Shown: positions 36,266-45,381, counted from the stretch's first letter. The stretch: 64,000 nucleotides of DNA from Sphingomonas gilva (GCF_003515075.1 NZ_QWLV01000001.1:248001-312000), one strand, 5' to 3'. The notes: a model not told the origin generated them from the sequence alone. A program made the numbers and translations.

Positions 36266-36835
36266 ATGACGATCAAGCCACAGGAGGCGCGGGCGTTGGC
36301 CGCGCGGATTGCGGACGACGGGTTGGGCGATGGCGATCCGAAGGGCGGCAAGAAGCGGCCCAAGTTCGTCGCCAAGCGGCAGCAGCTCTTTCTCGACGCG
36401 CTGGCGCTCACCTGCAATGTCAAGAAGGCGGCGGCCTTTGCCGGAGTCGACAAGACGACCCCCTATCTGCGCCGGCGGACCGATCCGGTGTTCGCCGCGC
36501 AGTGGCAGGAGGCGATCGAGATCGGTTATGACCGGCTGGAGGCGCTGCTGCTGGAGTATGGCGGCGCGGGCGTGCCGCTGGAGCCGGCCGATGCCGATCG
36601 CGCGATCGCCGGCGGGGCGGACGGCGCCGTCCCGGACGAGGCGCCGCCGCCCTTCGATTTCGAAAGGGCGCTGGCGGTGCTCAAGCAATATTGGTCCCGC
36701 CGCCAGCGGCTGCCGTTCAATCGCGGCGGGCGGCCGCGCCGCAACGCCACGCGCGAGGAGACCAACGCCGCGCTGATCAAGGCGCTTGCGGCGGCGCAGA
36801 AGCGCCTGGCCTGGCGGAGCGCGGACGGTGAATGA
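36266..36835 (+). CDS. Small-terminase-like protein (GTA/prophage remnant)
   Basis: 189 aa. A basic N-terminus (KGGKKRPKFVAKRQQLFLDA) leads into an HTH-like region ALTCNVKKAAAFAGVDKTTP then YLRRRTDPVFAAQWQEAIEI, the pattern of TerS DNA-recognition domains. The C-terminal half has FDFERALAVLKQYWSRRQRL and a basic NRGGRPRRNATREE. I infer it was the small terminase of a GTA or related element, from these features and its place before GTA-type fragments. The ATG at 36266 is used. Intact reading frame. Confidence 0.55.
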   Translation: MTIKPQEARALAARIADDGLGDGDPKGGKKRPKFVAKRQQLFLDALALTCNVKKAAAFAGVDKTTPYLRRRTDPVFAAQWQEAIEIGYDRLEALLLEYGGAGVPLEPADADRAIAGGADGAVPDEAPPPFDFERALAVLKQYWSRRQRLPFNRGGRPRRNATREETNAALIKALAAAQKRLAWRSADGE

Positions 36836-37063
36836 GGCGGTGGCGGCCGATCGCGCACTGATGGCCAAGATCGCCGCGCTGCCGATCAAGGAGCAGTGGC
36901 GGGTGATCGGATCGCTGGCCGGGGCGCGCCCGACGGGCCGGCGACGCTCCGCTGGCGCTTCGCCGACGGCAGCGAGGAAGTGACCGAGGCGGAGGTGGCG
37001 GACGGGCTGGCGACCCGCCCGGCAGGGACGCCGCGACGGATCAGGAGCGTGGAGCGGGTGTGA
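36828..37063 (+). pseudogene. Frameshifted small gene next to the terminase-like gene
   Basis: A GTG start overlapping the previous stop reads VNEAVAADRALMAKIAALPI, then KEQWRVIGSLAGARPTG. Codon sense then shifts by one base near 36937 and continues PATLRWRFADGSEEVTEAEV to ...PRRIRSVERV and a stop at 37063. Restoring one base joins the two parts into about 78 aa. It is probably a lost accessory gene of the same cluster. Confidence 0.6.
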
Positions 37064-37078
37064 GCGGAACGGCCCGCA

Positions 37079-37219
37079 TCATTCGGGCGGCTTGCCGAAG
37101 CTGTTGACGTCGTAGCGGGTCAGGCTGGCGCGGCGCTGGGGGCGGCGCTTGCGGGCGACGCCCATCATGGCGAGCCCGCCGAGAAGCACGACCAAGCCCA
37201 ATATCGCACCGATTTCCAT
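37079..37219 (-). CDS. Small single-pass membrane protein, 46 aa
   Basis: MEIGAILGLVVLLGGLAMMG is a membrane helix, followed by ARKRRPQRRASLTRYDVNSF. The positive tail suggests the C-terminus is cytosolic. Unknown family. It lies opposite to the phage-like genes and upstream of it a spacer leads to the acyltransferase stop. Confidence 0.5.
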   Translation of the reverse strand: MEIGAILGLVVLLGGLAMMGVARKRRPQRRASLTRYDVNSFGKPPE

Positions 37220-37325
37220 TAGTTTCGACCCTCTCTTTCGCTCACCCTGACGCAATCGCCGACGTGCGTCAATCGCCGCCGAGCGTGCGAGATACGCGCC
37301 GGGCGGGCACGGCGGACGCGATGCC

Positions 37326-39155
37326 CTAGCGCGCCAGCGCCGGGGCGAGCGCCGGCGCGACGAGGCGGCGCGCCGCGGCTGCCGAGGGGTGGTTGGTGTC
37401 GCTGAAGGTCGGTCTGCCGGCGACCTGGGCGAGGCAGCGACCATCGGGGCAGAAGGCGCGTTCGAGATCGACCATGGTCGCGTTCGCCGGAAGATCGAGC
37501 GGGACGAGCTGGCGTCCGGCGGGGCGGACCCGGGGGTGCGGATCGCCGTTGCGCATGGCGACCGCCGTGGCCCAGGGCAGATCGCCCTCGGGCCTGGGCA
37601 GGCCGGCGAGGATGATGATCCGGCGGCGGCCAAGGGCGTCGATCGTCCGGCGCAGGGCGGCTTCGACGCCCTGGCGGTCCTGGGCGAGATAGGTTGGCCA
37701 GTTGGCGGCGAGGACGACGGTGGCGGGCGCGTTGCGGACGGCGCGTTCGATCGCCGCCTTGCAGGTGCGCGCGTCGCGCAGGGTGAGGCCGGTATAGGTG
37801 AAGCCGATGAGCGGGGGGCAGGCGTTGACCGTGACGAGCTCGCCCCCCCGCCCGAGCGGGCGCGCCGCCGCCTCGACGCCTTCGGCCATTGCGGCGGCGT
37901 GCGAATCGCCGAGGAGGAGGATGTCGGGATCGCCCGGCCCGAACCGGCATTCGCCGCGATCGCGGCAGCGCGCGCCGATGGTGTCGCGGTCGGGCTCGAG
38001 CATGGCGACGAGTTCGGGGCTGAACCGCGCGGGCTTGCCGCGATCGGCGATGACCCAGAGCGCGAGCAGCGCCAGCGCCAGCGCGCCGGCGGCGCAGGCG
38101 AGCACCAGCGGGCGCGAGCGCACGCGCAGCCGGTTGCGGGTCGGTTGCTCGACGAACCAGTAGCTGAGCGTCGCCAGCGCGAAGGACAGGGCGACCGCGG
38201 CGGCGGCGCCTAGCGGCCCGAGATCGCCGCCGACGAGCTGACGGCCGAGGACGAGGACGGGCCAGTGCCACAGATAGAGCGAATAGGAGATGAGCCCGAT
38301 CGCCACCATCGGCCGGAACGAGAGCAGGCGGCCGACCGGCGTGCCATCGCCCGAATGGAGGATCGCCGCCGCGCCGAGGCAGGGCAGCAGCGCGGCGGCG
38401 CCGGGAAAGGGCGTCCGTTCGTCGATCGCGACGAGGCCGACCGCGATCAGCGCCAGGCCGAGCCAGGCGATCGCGGGGCGCCAGCGATCGGCGGCGCGGG
38501 GGATCATGCCGGCGGCGAGCAGCGCGCCGAGCAGCAGCTCCCACGCGCGGGTCGGCAGCCAGTAGAAGGTCGCGCCCGGCGACCAGATCGTGCCGAAGAT
38601 GCTGAGCGCGAGCGACGCCAGCGCCGCGGCGGCGAGCGACCAGCGCAGCAGCGCGGGGCGCCGGGCGAGCAGCGCGACGGCGAGCGGCATGAAGATGTAG
38701 AACTGCTCCTCGACCGCGAGGCTCCAGGTGTGGAGCAGCGGGACGACGTCGCCCTGCGCCTTGAAATAGCCCGCCTGGGTCCAGAACCAGATGTTCGAGA
38801 CGAAGCCTTCGGCGGCGAGCAGCGATTTGGCGAAATCGACATATTGCGCGGGGAACAGCAGCAGGTGCGCGGCGAGGAAGGTGGCGGCGAGGACGACGAG
38901 CAGCGCCGGGCCGATCCGCCGGACGCGCCGTTCGTAGAAGCGGGCGATCGAGACGCGGCCGCGATCGGCCTCCCCGAGCAGGATGCCGGTGATCAGATAG
39001 CCTGAGATCACGAAGAAGATGTCGACGCCGATGAAGCCGCCGGGGATCGCCGCGGCGCCGGCGTGGAACAGCACGACGGGCACGACCGCGACGGCGCGCA
39101 GGCCATCGATGTCGCGCCGATAGGCAAGCCTGGCGGCCTGGGAAACATGCTGCAT
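37326..39155 (-). CDS. OafA/YrhL-type acyltransferase with SGNH-like C-terminal domain
   Basis: 609 aa. Residues 10-345 form the membrane acyltransferase-3 domain with about ten helices: YRRDIDGLRAVAVVPVVLFH, PGGFIGVDIFFVISGYLITG, RFYERRVRRIGPALLVV and HTWSLAVEEQFYIFMPL. The C-terminal periplasmic domain (residues 380-609) has LLGDSHAAAMAEGVEAA and TNHPSAAAARRLV, the Ser and His blocks of SGNH esterases. The protein acylates surface polysaccharides, typically O-antigen. The ATG at 39155 follows AGAGG. It separates the two clusters of GTA-like remnants. Confidence 0.93.
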   Translation of the reverse strand: MQHVSQAARLAYRRDIDGLRAVAVVPVVLFHAGAAAIPGGFIGVDIFFVISGYLITGILLGEADRGRVSIARFYERRVRRIGPALLVVLAATFLAAHLLLFPAQYVDFAKSLLAAEGFVSNIWFWTQAGYFKAQGDVVPLLHTWSLAVEEQFYIFMPLAVALLARRPALLRWSLAAAALASLALSIFGTIWSPGATFYWLPTRAWELLLGALLAAGMIPRAADRWRPAIAWLGLALIAVGLVAIDERTPFPGAAALLPCLGAAAILHSGDGTPVGRLLSFRPMVAIGLISYSLYLWHWPVLVLGRQLVGGDLGPLGAAAAVALSFALATLSYWFVEQPTRNRLRVRSRPLVLACAAGALALALLALWVIADRGKPARFSPELVAMLEPDRDTIGARCRDRGECRFGPGDPDILLLGDSHAAAMAEGVEAAARPLGRGGELVTVNACPPLIGFTYTGLTLRDARTCKAAIERAVRNAPATVVLAANWPTYLAQDRQGVEAALRRTIDALGRRRIIILAGLPRPEGDLPWATAVAMRNGDPHPRVRPAGRQLVPLDLPANATMVDLERAFCPDGRCLAQVAGRPTFSDTNHPSAAAARRLVAPALAPALAR

Positions 39156-39264
39156 GGCGACCTCTTTTGCGCGGCCGCCTAGCACCGCGACGCGCGTGTC
39201 GAATGACCAAGTGGAGGAAAAACATGAGATTTGCGGCGAACCGTGATTCCCTTGGGAGGGGCCG

Positions 39265-39351
39265 ATGAGCGCGCCCGCGATTCCGCCCGAGGCGGCGGCC
39301 GCGGCGGTGGCCGAGTGCAAGGCCTATCTTCGCATCGCGCGCGACGACGCC
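39265..39351 (+). pseudogene. Head-tail connector (GTA g6-like) N-terminal fragment
   Basis: After GGGAGGGG, an ATG starts MSAPAIPPEAAAAAVAECKA then YLRIARDDA, which resembles the start of phage/GTA head-tail connector proteins (a helix followed by KAYLRI). About 29 codons later the sense frame changes to that of the next feature. The remaining two-thirds of such a gene is absent. Confidence 0.45.
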
Positions 39352-39409
39352 GGACCTTCCCGCGCCTGGATCGGACGTCCGCGTCGCGGGAGACGCGGCG
39401 CGCTGGCGG

Positions 39410-40444
39410 GTGACGCGCGTGGCGATCGAGCGGCTGGTCGCCGAACTGTCGCTGGTGCGGATCGCCGGGGGATCGGCGGTGGCGCTGCCGGCCTCGCCTG
39501 GGCGCGTGCTGGGCGAGATCGACCGGGTGGCCGGGCCGACGCGGATCGAGGCGTTCGAGCTGCCGCCGATCGGCGACGCGCCGCTCGCCCAGCCGCGGCT
39601 CCATATCGCGGCGTGCGGCGCGGGACCCGGCTGGCGCGGGGCGGACATGCTGGTGCGCAGCGACGCGGGCGGCGGCTGGACGGTGGCGGGGCGGGCGCGG
39701 TTGGCTTCGGTGATTGGGACGCTCGACGGCGTGCCGGCGCCCGCGTGCGCCGGGCTGGTCGATCGAAGCTCGGCGATCGACGTCGTGCTGGCGCATGACG
39801 GCATGGTGCTGGGCGATGCCGATGACGCGGCGCTCGATGCGGGGGCCAACGCCGCGCTGATCGGCGACGAGCTGGTCCAGTTCGCGCGCGCCGAGCCGCT
39901 GGGCGGTGCGCGCTGGCGGCTGTCGGGCTTGTGGCGCGGGCGGCGCGGGAGCGAGGCGGCGATGGCCGGGCAGGGGCCGGGAACGCGCTTCGTGCTGCTC
40001 GATCCGCGCGCGCTGCTCACGGTCGATCTGGCGCCCGAGGCGATCGGCGGCGTGGCGGAGGTGAGCGCGAGCGGGGTCGGCGACGCCGAGCCGGCGCTGG
40101 CGAGCGCGGCGGTGACGGGACGATCGGTCGCGCCGCCTTCGCCGGTGCATCCGCGTATCGCGGCGCTGCCGGGCGGCGATCTCGCGATCGGCTGGACGCG
40201 GCGCAGCCGGGCGGGCTGGGCCTGGCGCGATACGGTCGACGCGCCGCTGGGCGAGGAGCGCGAGGCCTATCGGCTGACGATCACGCGCGGCGACGGCGCG
40301 GCGCGGAACGTCGATCTCGGCGCGCCGGGCTGGACCTATCCCGCGGCGGCACTGGCCGAAGACCGGAGCGTGGGCGCCGTGACGCTGTCGATCGTGCAGA
40401 TCGGCACGCACGCGCCCTCCGCCCCGCTGACGCTGACAATCTGA
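39410..40444 (+). CDS. C-terminal remnant of the GTA/phage tail-tip (host-specificity) protein
   Basis: Protein-like sequence in this frame begins at about 39345 (DLPAPGSDVRVAGDAARW, RVTRVAIERLVAEL) without a start codon; the first possible start is the GTG at 39410, giving 344 aa. It continues GPGWRGADMLVRSDAGGGW, GANAALIGDELVQFARAEPL, GARWRLSGLWRGRRGSEAAM and RFVLLDPRALLTVDL, and ends TLSIVQIGTHAPS. This matches the end of the very large baseplate or tip protein (GTA g15). About 800 or more N-terminal residues are missing. It may be expressed but is unlikely to work. Confidence 0.6.
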   Translation: MTRVAIERLVAELSLVRIAGGSAVALPASPGRVLGEIDRVAGPTRIEAFELPPIGDAPLAQPRLHIAACGAGPGWRGADMLVRSDAGGGWTVAGRARLASVIGTLDGVPAPACAGLVDRSSAIDVVLAHDGMVLGDADDAALDAGANAALIGDELVQFARAEPLGGARWRLSGLWRGRRGSEAAMAGQGPGTRFVLLDPRALLTVDLAPEAIGGVAEVSASGVGDAEPALASAAVTGRSVAPPSPVHPRIAALPGGDLAIGWTRRSRAGWAWRDTVDAPLGEEREAYRLTITRGDGAARNVDLGAPGWTYPAAALAEDRSVGAVTLSIVQIGTHAPSAPLTLTI

Positions 40445-40454
40445 GGAGGAAGAC

Positions 40455-40955
40455 GTGACCGAAGCGACCCATCGCCTTGCCCTGCCGCTGATCGCGGGCG
40501 GGCAGGCGCAGAAGGAGATGACGCACAACGAGGCGCTCGCCGCGCTCGACATCGCGGTGCAGCCGGTGGTGGAGGCGGTGGGCGTGGATGTGCCGCCCGC
40601 CTCGCCCGCTCCGGGGCAGTGCTGGATCGTTGGCGCCGAGCCCGTCGGCGCATGGGCCGGGCAGGCCGGGACGCTGGCGGGCTGGACCGCGTCGGGGTGG
40701 CGGTTCCTGCCGCCGGGGGCGGGCTGGACGGCATGGGCCAAGGACAGCGGGCTGCCCGCGCGCCACGACGGCAGCGGCTGGACCCTGGGCGTCGTCAGCG
40801 CGGCGCGGGTCGAGATCGGCGGCGTCCAGGTCGTGTCCGATCGGCAAGCGGCGATCGATACGCCCGATGGTGGCGCATTTGTCGACCCCGAAGCGCGGGC
40901 GGCATTGACAAATGTTATCAATGCATTGCGCGCGCACGGCCTGATCGACCCTTGA
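40455..40955 (+). CDS. DUF2793 protein (GTA/prophage cluster)
   Basis: 166 aa. The DUF2793 signature is present: HRLALPLIAGGQAQKEMTHN, EALAALDIAVQPVVEA, then PGQCWIVGAEPVGAWAGQAG and GWRFLPPGAGW. Such proteins lie at the tail end of GTA or prophage clusters, probably as a fibre or tail accessory. GAGGAGGA precedes the GTG start. The last residues (ARAALTNVINALRAHGLIDP) form a helix. Seems intact. Confidence 0.88.
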   Translation: MTEATHRLALPLIAGGQAQKEMTHNEALAALDIAVQPVVEAVGVDVPPASPAPGQCWIVGAEPVGAWAGQAGTLAGWTASGWRFLPPGAGWTAWAKDSGLPARHDGSGWTLGVVSAARVEIGGVQVVSDRQAAIDTPDGGAFVDPEARAALTNVINALRAHGLIDP

Positions 40956-41067
40956 GGAAAGGTGAGGCAAATCGGCAACAGTGGCGTTTTTTGCCCGCTT
41001 GCGTGGAAACTATCGTTCAGATAGTGAGTTTTCGCTGTCCTTAACCGGACACTTTTGAAAGGGGATT

Positions 41068-42201
41068 ATGATGCGGAAGCTTGCCGTCGTATTGGCACTT
41101 GCCTCCACCGCGCTCGCCTCGCCCAGCCTCGCCCGTGACAAGGCCTGGTATGTCGGCGTCGAAGGCGGTGCGATGATCGTCGAGGACATGGACTTCGACG
41201 TCACCGATCCGGATGGCGATCTGTCCGAAGACGCGATCACCGTCGACAGCGACTATGGCTGGGACGTCGACGGCATCGTCGGCTATGATTTCGGCTGGCT
41301 CCGCGCCGAAGCCGAAGTCGGCTATCGCCAGGCCAATGTCGAAAGCGTTACTCTGACCTCTGCTCTTCTCGATGTTCCGTCGGGCGAATACGAGCCGTTC
41401 GGCGGCAAGACCTCGGCGCTGAGCTTCATGGTCAACGCGCTGCTCGACTTCGGCGAGGACGATTCGATCCAGGGATTCGTCGGCGGCGGTGCGGGTGTCG
41501 CCCGCGTCAAGTTCGACGAATATGAAGCCTTCGACGGCACCGGCGCCGGCACCGGCGTGCTGCTCGACGATTCGGATACGGTGTTCGCCTGGCAGGCGCT
41601 CGCTGGCATTCGCGCGCCGCTGAGCGACACGATCGACGTCGGGTTGAAGTATCGCTTCTTCAACGCGGACAATGTTCGCGTGATCGACAACTTCAACAAC
41701 GAGCATGAGACGCGGTTCCGGTCGCACAGCCTGCTCGGCAGCCTGATCTTCAACTTCGGCGCGCCGGAAGAGGCTCCTCCGCCTCCGCCGCCCCCGCCGC
41801 CTCCGCCTCCGCCGCCTCCCCCGCCGCCGCCTCCGCCCCCGGTCGTGGAGTGCACGCCTGGGCCGTACATCGTGTTCTTCGAGTGGGACAAGTCGGACAT
41901 CACGCCCGATGCGGCCACCATTCTCGACAACGCGGTTTCCGCTTACCAGACGTGCGGCAACGCGCAGGTCATGCTCGCCGGCCACGCCGACAAGTCCGGT
42001 CCGGACGACTACAATGTGGGCCTCTCCGAGCGGCGTAACGCTTCGGTCCGCGCCTATCTCACGTCGCGTGGCATTCCGGACGGCGTCATCAGCACGCAGG
42101 CCTTCGGTGAATCGGCGCCGCGCGTCGAAACCGCCGATGGTGTCCGCGAGCTGCAGAACCGCCGCGTGGAAATCACCTACGGTCCGGGCTCGGGCATGTA
42201 A
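41068..42201 (+). CDS. OmpA-family outer-membrane protein
   Basis: 377 aa. A signal peptide (residues 1-22) precedes an eight-strand beta-barrel (to about 235; DKAWYVGVEGGAMIVEDMDF, LKYRFFNADNVRVI), then about 24 Pro residues in a row-like linker (236-258) and a C-terminal OmpA-like peptidoglycan-binding domain (YIVFFEWDKSDITPDAATIL, LAGHADKSGPDDYNVGLSER). It joins the outer membrane to the wall. An intrinsic terminator follows. The barrel resembles OmpA/Opa-type barrels of alphaproteobacteria. Confidence 0.95.
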   Translation: MMRKLAVVLALASTALASPSLARDKAWYVGVEGGAMIVEDMDFDVTDPDGDLSEDAITVDSDYGWDVDGIVGYDFGWLRAEAEVGYRQANVESVTLTSALLDVPSGEYEPFGGKTSALSFMVNALLDFGEDDSIQGFVGGGAGVARVKFDEYEAFDGTGAGTGVLLDDSDTVFAWQALAGIRAPLSDTIDVGLKYRFFNADNVRVIDNFNNEHETRFRSHSLLGSLIFNFGAPEEAPPPPPPPPPPPPPPPPPPPPPPVVECTPGPYIVFFEWDKSDITPDAATILDNAVSAYQTCGNAQVMLAGHADKSGPDDYNVGLSERRNASVRAYLTSRGIPDGVISTQAFGESAPRVETADGVRELQNRRVEITYGPGSGM

Positions 42202-42236
42202 GCCAGAGCCGGTTCCGCAAGGGATCGGTACGAAAT

Positions 42237-42271
42237 CGGGAGGTCGGGCCTCGGCTCGGCCTCCCTTTTTC
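42237..42271 (+). terminator. Rho-independent terminator after ompA-like gene
   Basis: GGGAGG pairs with CCTCCC with an internal GC-rich stem and is followed by TTTTT. Classic intrinsic terminator. Confidence 0.85.
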
Positions 42272-42388
42272 TTTGGGAAAGAAGATCATCCCGACGGGTG
42301 GCATTTCGTCAGGGGTCCGCTAAAGCGCGTGGCGAACATGCCCGGGCTCGACCCGGGGACCACGGTCACGATAGTCACGAGGATTTTC

Positions 42389-43690
42389 ATGCGCATCACG
42401 ATGATCGGATCAGGCTATGTCGGCCTGGTTTCGGGCACTTGCTTCGCCGATTTCGGGCATCACGTGACCTGCGTCGACAAGGACGCGAAGAAGATCGAGG
42501 CGCTCGAGAACGGGCGCATGCCGATCTACGAGCCAGGGCTTGACGCGCTGGTCGCCGCCAATGTCGCCGCCGGGCGGCTCGCTTTCACCACCGATCTGGC
42601 GCGCGCGGTGAAGGGCGCGGACGCCGTGTTCATCGCGGTCGGCACGCCCTCGCGCCGCGGCGACGGCCATGCCGATCTGACCTATGTGTTCGATGCGACC
42701 CGCGAGATCGCCGAGGCGATCGACGGCCCTTGCGTCGTCGTGACCAAGTCGACGGTGCCGGTCGGAACGGGCGACAAGGTCGAGGCCATCCTGCGCGAGA
42801 AGCACACAGCCGAGAAGGTGGCGGTAGTCTCCAACCCGGAGTTCCTGCGTGAGGGCGCTGCCATCGACGATTTCAAGCGGCCCGACCGCATCGTCGTCGG
42901 CGCCGAGGATACGCGCGCGCGCGGGGTGATGGCGGAGATCTACCGCCCGCTCAATCCCAACGTCCACCCGCTGCTGTTCACCGGAAGGCGGACCGCCGAG
43001 CTGATCAAATATGCGGCGAACGCGTTCCTCGCGACCAAGATCACCTTCATCAACGAGATCGCCGATCTGTGCGAGGCGACCGGCGCCGATGTGGGCGACG
43101 TGGCGCACGGCATCGGGCTCGACAGCCGGATCGGGCCGAAGTTCCTCCAGGCCGGGCCGGGCTATGGCGGATCCTGCTTCCCCAAGGACACGCTGGCGCT
43201 GTTGAAGACCGGCGAGGATTTCGAGGCGCCGCAGCGCATCGTCGAAGCGGTGGTCAAGGTCAATGACAGCCGCAAGCGGGCGATGGGCCGCAAGGTGATC
43301 CAGGCGTTGGGCGGCAGCGCCGAAGGCAAGACGGTCGCGCTGCTGGGCCTCGCCTTCAAGCCCAACACGGACGATATGCGCGACGCGCCGGCGATCGCGA
43401 TCGTCCAGGCGCTGCAGGACGCCGGCGCCGCGGTTCGCGGCTACGATCCCGAGAGCATGGAGATGGCCAAGCCGCTGCTGGACGGCGTGACTTTCTGCAG
43501 CGACGCCTATGACGCGGCCAAGGACGCCGATGCGGTGGTGCTGGTGACCGAGTGGGACGTGTTCCGCGCGCTCGACATGCGGCGGCTGGCCGAGGTGGCG
43601 AAGGGCCGCGTGCTGGTCGATTTGCGCGGGGTGTGGGACAAGGGCGCGGTCGAGCGCGCCGGCTTCACGCTGACGAGCTTGGGACGGTAG
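42389..43690 (+). CDS. ugd: UDP-glucose 6-dehydrogenase
   Basis: 433 aa. Oxidises UDP-glucose to UDP-glucuronate, which sphingomonads use for polysaccharides and glucuronosyl sphingolipids. Motifs: NAD site MIGSGYVGLVSGTCFADFGH, VVVTKSTVPVGTGDKVE, NPEFLREGAAIDDF, and the catalytic Cys region GPGYGGSCFPKDTLAL (near residue 260). The ATG follows CACGAGGA. UDP-glucose/GDP-mannose dehydrogenase family, full length. Confidence 0.97.
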   Translation: MRITMIGSGYVGLVSGTCFADFGHHVTCVDKDAKKIEALENGRMPIYEPGLDALVAANVAAGRLAFTTDLARAVKGADAVFIAVGTPSRRGDGHADLTYVFDATREIAEAIDGPCVVVTKSTVPVGTGDKVEAILREKHTAEKVAVVSNPEFLREGAAIDDFKRPDRIVVGAEDTRARGVMAEIYRPLNPNVHPLLFTGRRTAELIKYAANAFLATKITFINEIADLCEATGADVGDVAHGIGLDSRIGPKFLQAGPGYGGSCFPKDTLALLKTGEDFEAPQRIVEAVVKVNDSRKRAMGRKVIQALGGSAEGKTVALLGLAFKPNTDDMRDAPAIAIVQALQDAGAAVRGYDPESMEMAKPLLDGVTFCSDAYDAAKDADAVVLVTEWDVFRALDMRRLAEVAKGRVLVDLRGVWDKGAVERAGFTLTSLGR

Positions 43691-43773
43691 CGGCGAGCGG
43701 GATTGCCGGCGGGGGCGGTTGGACCCTTGCTTTCGCAGGGGCGACACAGCCGATCAGATGGAACGAGAAGAAC

Positions 43774-45381
43774 TCAGGCGAACAGGCGTCCCAGCACCGA
43801 GTGGTCCCGCAAGATCTCGTGCGCCGCATTGTGGCCGGGCGCGCCGGTGACGCCGCCGCCGGGATGGGCGCCCGCGCCGCACATGTAGAGGCCCTTGATC
43901 GGGGCGCGGTAATCGCCGTGGCCGAGCACGGGCCGCGCGGCCCATAGCTGATCGAGCGACATATGCCCGTGCATGATGTCGCCGCCGATCAGGCCGAACT
44001 TGCGTTCGAGGTCGAGCGGCGAGTGGATCTGGCGGGCGATGATCGAGGCCTTGAAGTTGGGCGCGTGCCTGGTGACGGTATCGACGATCAGGTCCGCCGC
44101 CGCCTCGCGCTCGTCGTCCCAGCTCCGCCCGTCGGGCAGCACCGGCGCGAATTGCTGGCAGAACAGGCTGGCGATGTGCCGGCCTTCTGGTGCGAGGCTG
44201 TCGTCGATCGAGGTCGGGATCTTCATCTCGACGATCGGCTCTTTCGACCAGCCGAGCGCCTTTGCGTCGGTGAACGCCTTGTCCATGTAATCGAGCGTCG
44301 GCGAGATGATGATGCCGCAGGTGTGGTGCTCGGCCACCTGCCTACCCGGCAGCACCGCGAAATCGGGCAGCTCGCTGAGCGCGACGTTCATCCGGAAGGT
44401 GCCCGACCCGGCCTTGAAATTGTCCATCCGCCGGGCGAATTCGGGCGTCATGTCGGCGCGGTCGACCAGCTGGCGGAACAGCAGGGCGGGGCCGGCATTT
44501 GAGGCGACGATGGACGCGGCGATCTCCTCGCCGCTCTCGAGCTTCACGCCGGACACCTTGCCGCCATCGACCAGCACTTTGGCGACCGGCGCCTCGAGGC
44601 TGATCTCGACGCCCAATTCCTCGCACGCCTCGGCCATGTAACGCGTGATCGCGCCCATGCCGCCGACGCTGTGGCCCCAGGCGCCCTTCTTGCCATTGAC
44701 CTCGCCGAAGACGTGGTGGACCAGGACATAGGCGCTGCCCGGCGTATCGGGACTGGCATAGTTGCCGACCACCGCGTCGAAGCCGAACGCGGCCTTCACA
44801 TATTCGTTCTCGTACCAGCTATCGAGGAAGCTGCGCGCCGATTTGACGAACAGGTCCATCACGTCGCGCTGCGCCTCTATGTCCATGCTTGCGAGCCGTC
44901 TGCCCTGCGCCGCGGCGGCGATGAGGGCGCGCAGGCCGCCGCCGGCATTGGGCGGGGTCTTCAGCGCCATGTCGCGCAGCACCTCGGCGACGCGTTCCAG
45001 CGCCTCCTCATATTTGGGGAAAGTGTCGGCGTCTTTCTGCGAATAGCGGGCGAATTCCGCCCGCGTCCGCGCCTGTCCTCCACCCAGCTTCAGATAGCCG
45101 CCCTCGTGCGGGAAGAAGTTGCTGATCGTCCGTTCGATGATCCGCCAGCCGCGTTCGTGAAGGCGCATGTCCTTGATCACCTTCGGCCGCAGCAGGCTGA
45201 CGGTGTAGCTGGCGGTCGAATTGCGGAAGCCGGGGTGGAATTCCTCGGTGACCGCCGCGCCGCCGATGACGTGGCGGCGTTCGAGGATGCGCACCTTTAG
45301 GCCCGCATGGGCGAGGTAGAAGGCGCAGACCAGGCCGTTATGCCCGCCGCCGATGATGAGCGCGTCGTATTGCTTCGTCAT
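43774..45381 (-). CDS. FAD-dependent oxidoreductase, PYROXD2/phytoene-desaturase-like
   Basis: 535 aa. The FAD motif is YDALIIGGGHNGLVCAFYLA with LERRHVIGGAAVTEEF. The body has the pattern of the NAD(P)/FAD-dependent group near phytoene desaturases and PYROXD2, including GAWGHSVGGMGAITRYMAEA and the end motif LYMCGAGAHPGGGVTGAPGH. No signal peptide. It follows the Rieske oxygenase gene by 131 nt on the same strand, with an intergenic repeat between. Substrate unknown; the pairing hints at an oxidative pathway rather than carotenoid synthesis. Confidence 0.88.
   Translation of the reverse strand: MTKQYDALIIGGGHNGLVCAFYLAHAGLKVRILERRHVIGGAAVTEEFHPGFRNSTASYTVSLLRPKVIKDMRLHERGWRIIERTISNFFPHEGGYLKLGGGQARTRAEFARYSQKDADTFPKYEEALERVAEVLRDMALKTPPNAGGGLRALIAAAAQGRRLASMDIEAQRDVMDLFVKSARSFLDSWYENEYVKAAFGFDAVVGNYASPDTPGSAYVLVHHVFGEVNGKKGAWGHSVGGMGAITRYMAEACEELGVEISLEAPVAKVLVDGGKVSGVKLESGEEIAASIVASNAGPALLFRQLVDRADMTPEFARRMDNFKAGSGTFRMNVALSELPDFAVLPGRQVAEHHTCGIIISPTLDYMDKAFTDAKALGWSKEPIVEMKIPTSIDDSLAPEGRHIASLFCQQFAPVLPDGRSWDDEREAAADLIVDTVTRHAPNFKASIIARQIHSPLDLERKFGLIGGDIMHGHMSLDQLWAARPVLGHGDYRAPIKGLYMCGAGAHPGGGVTGAPGHNAAHEILRDHSVLGRLFA

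Noticed and set aside
37219..40020. A minus-strand frame spanning the acyltransferase and the tail-tip fragment
   Set aside because: Arg/Ala/Pro-rich shadow of the real acyltransferase frame; it also crosses the terminus of another gene.
40455..42201. The DUF2793 gene and OmpA gene as one phage tail operon
   Set aside because: The OmpA-like gene has its own signal peptide, leader and terminator and is a standard outer-membrane protein.
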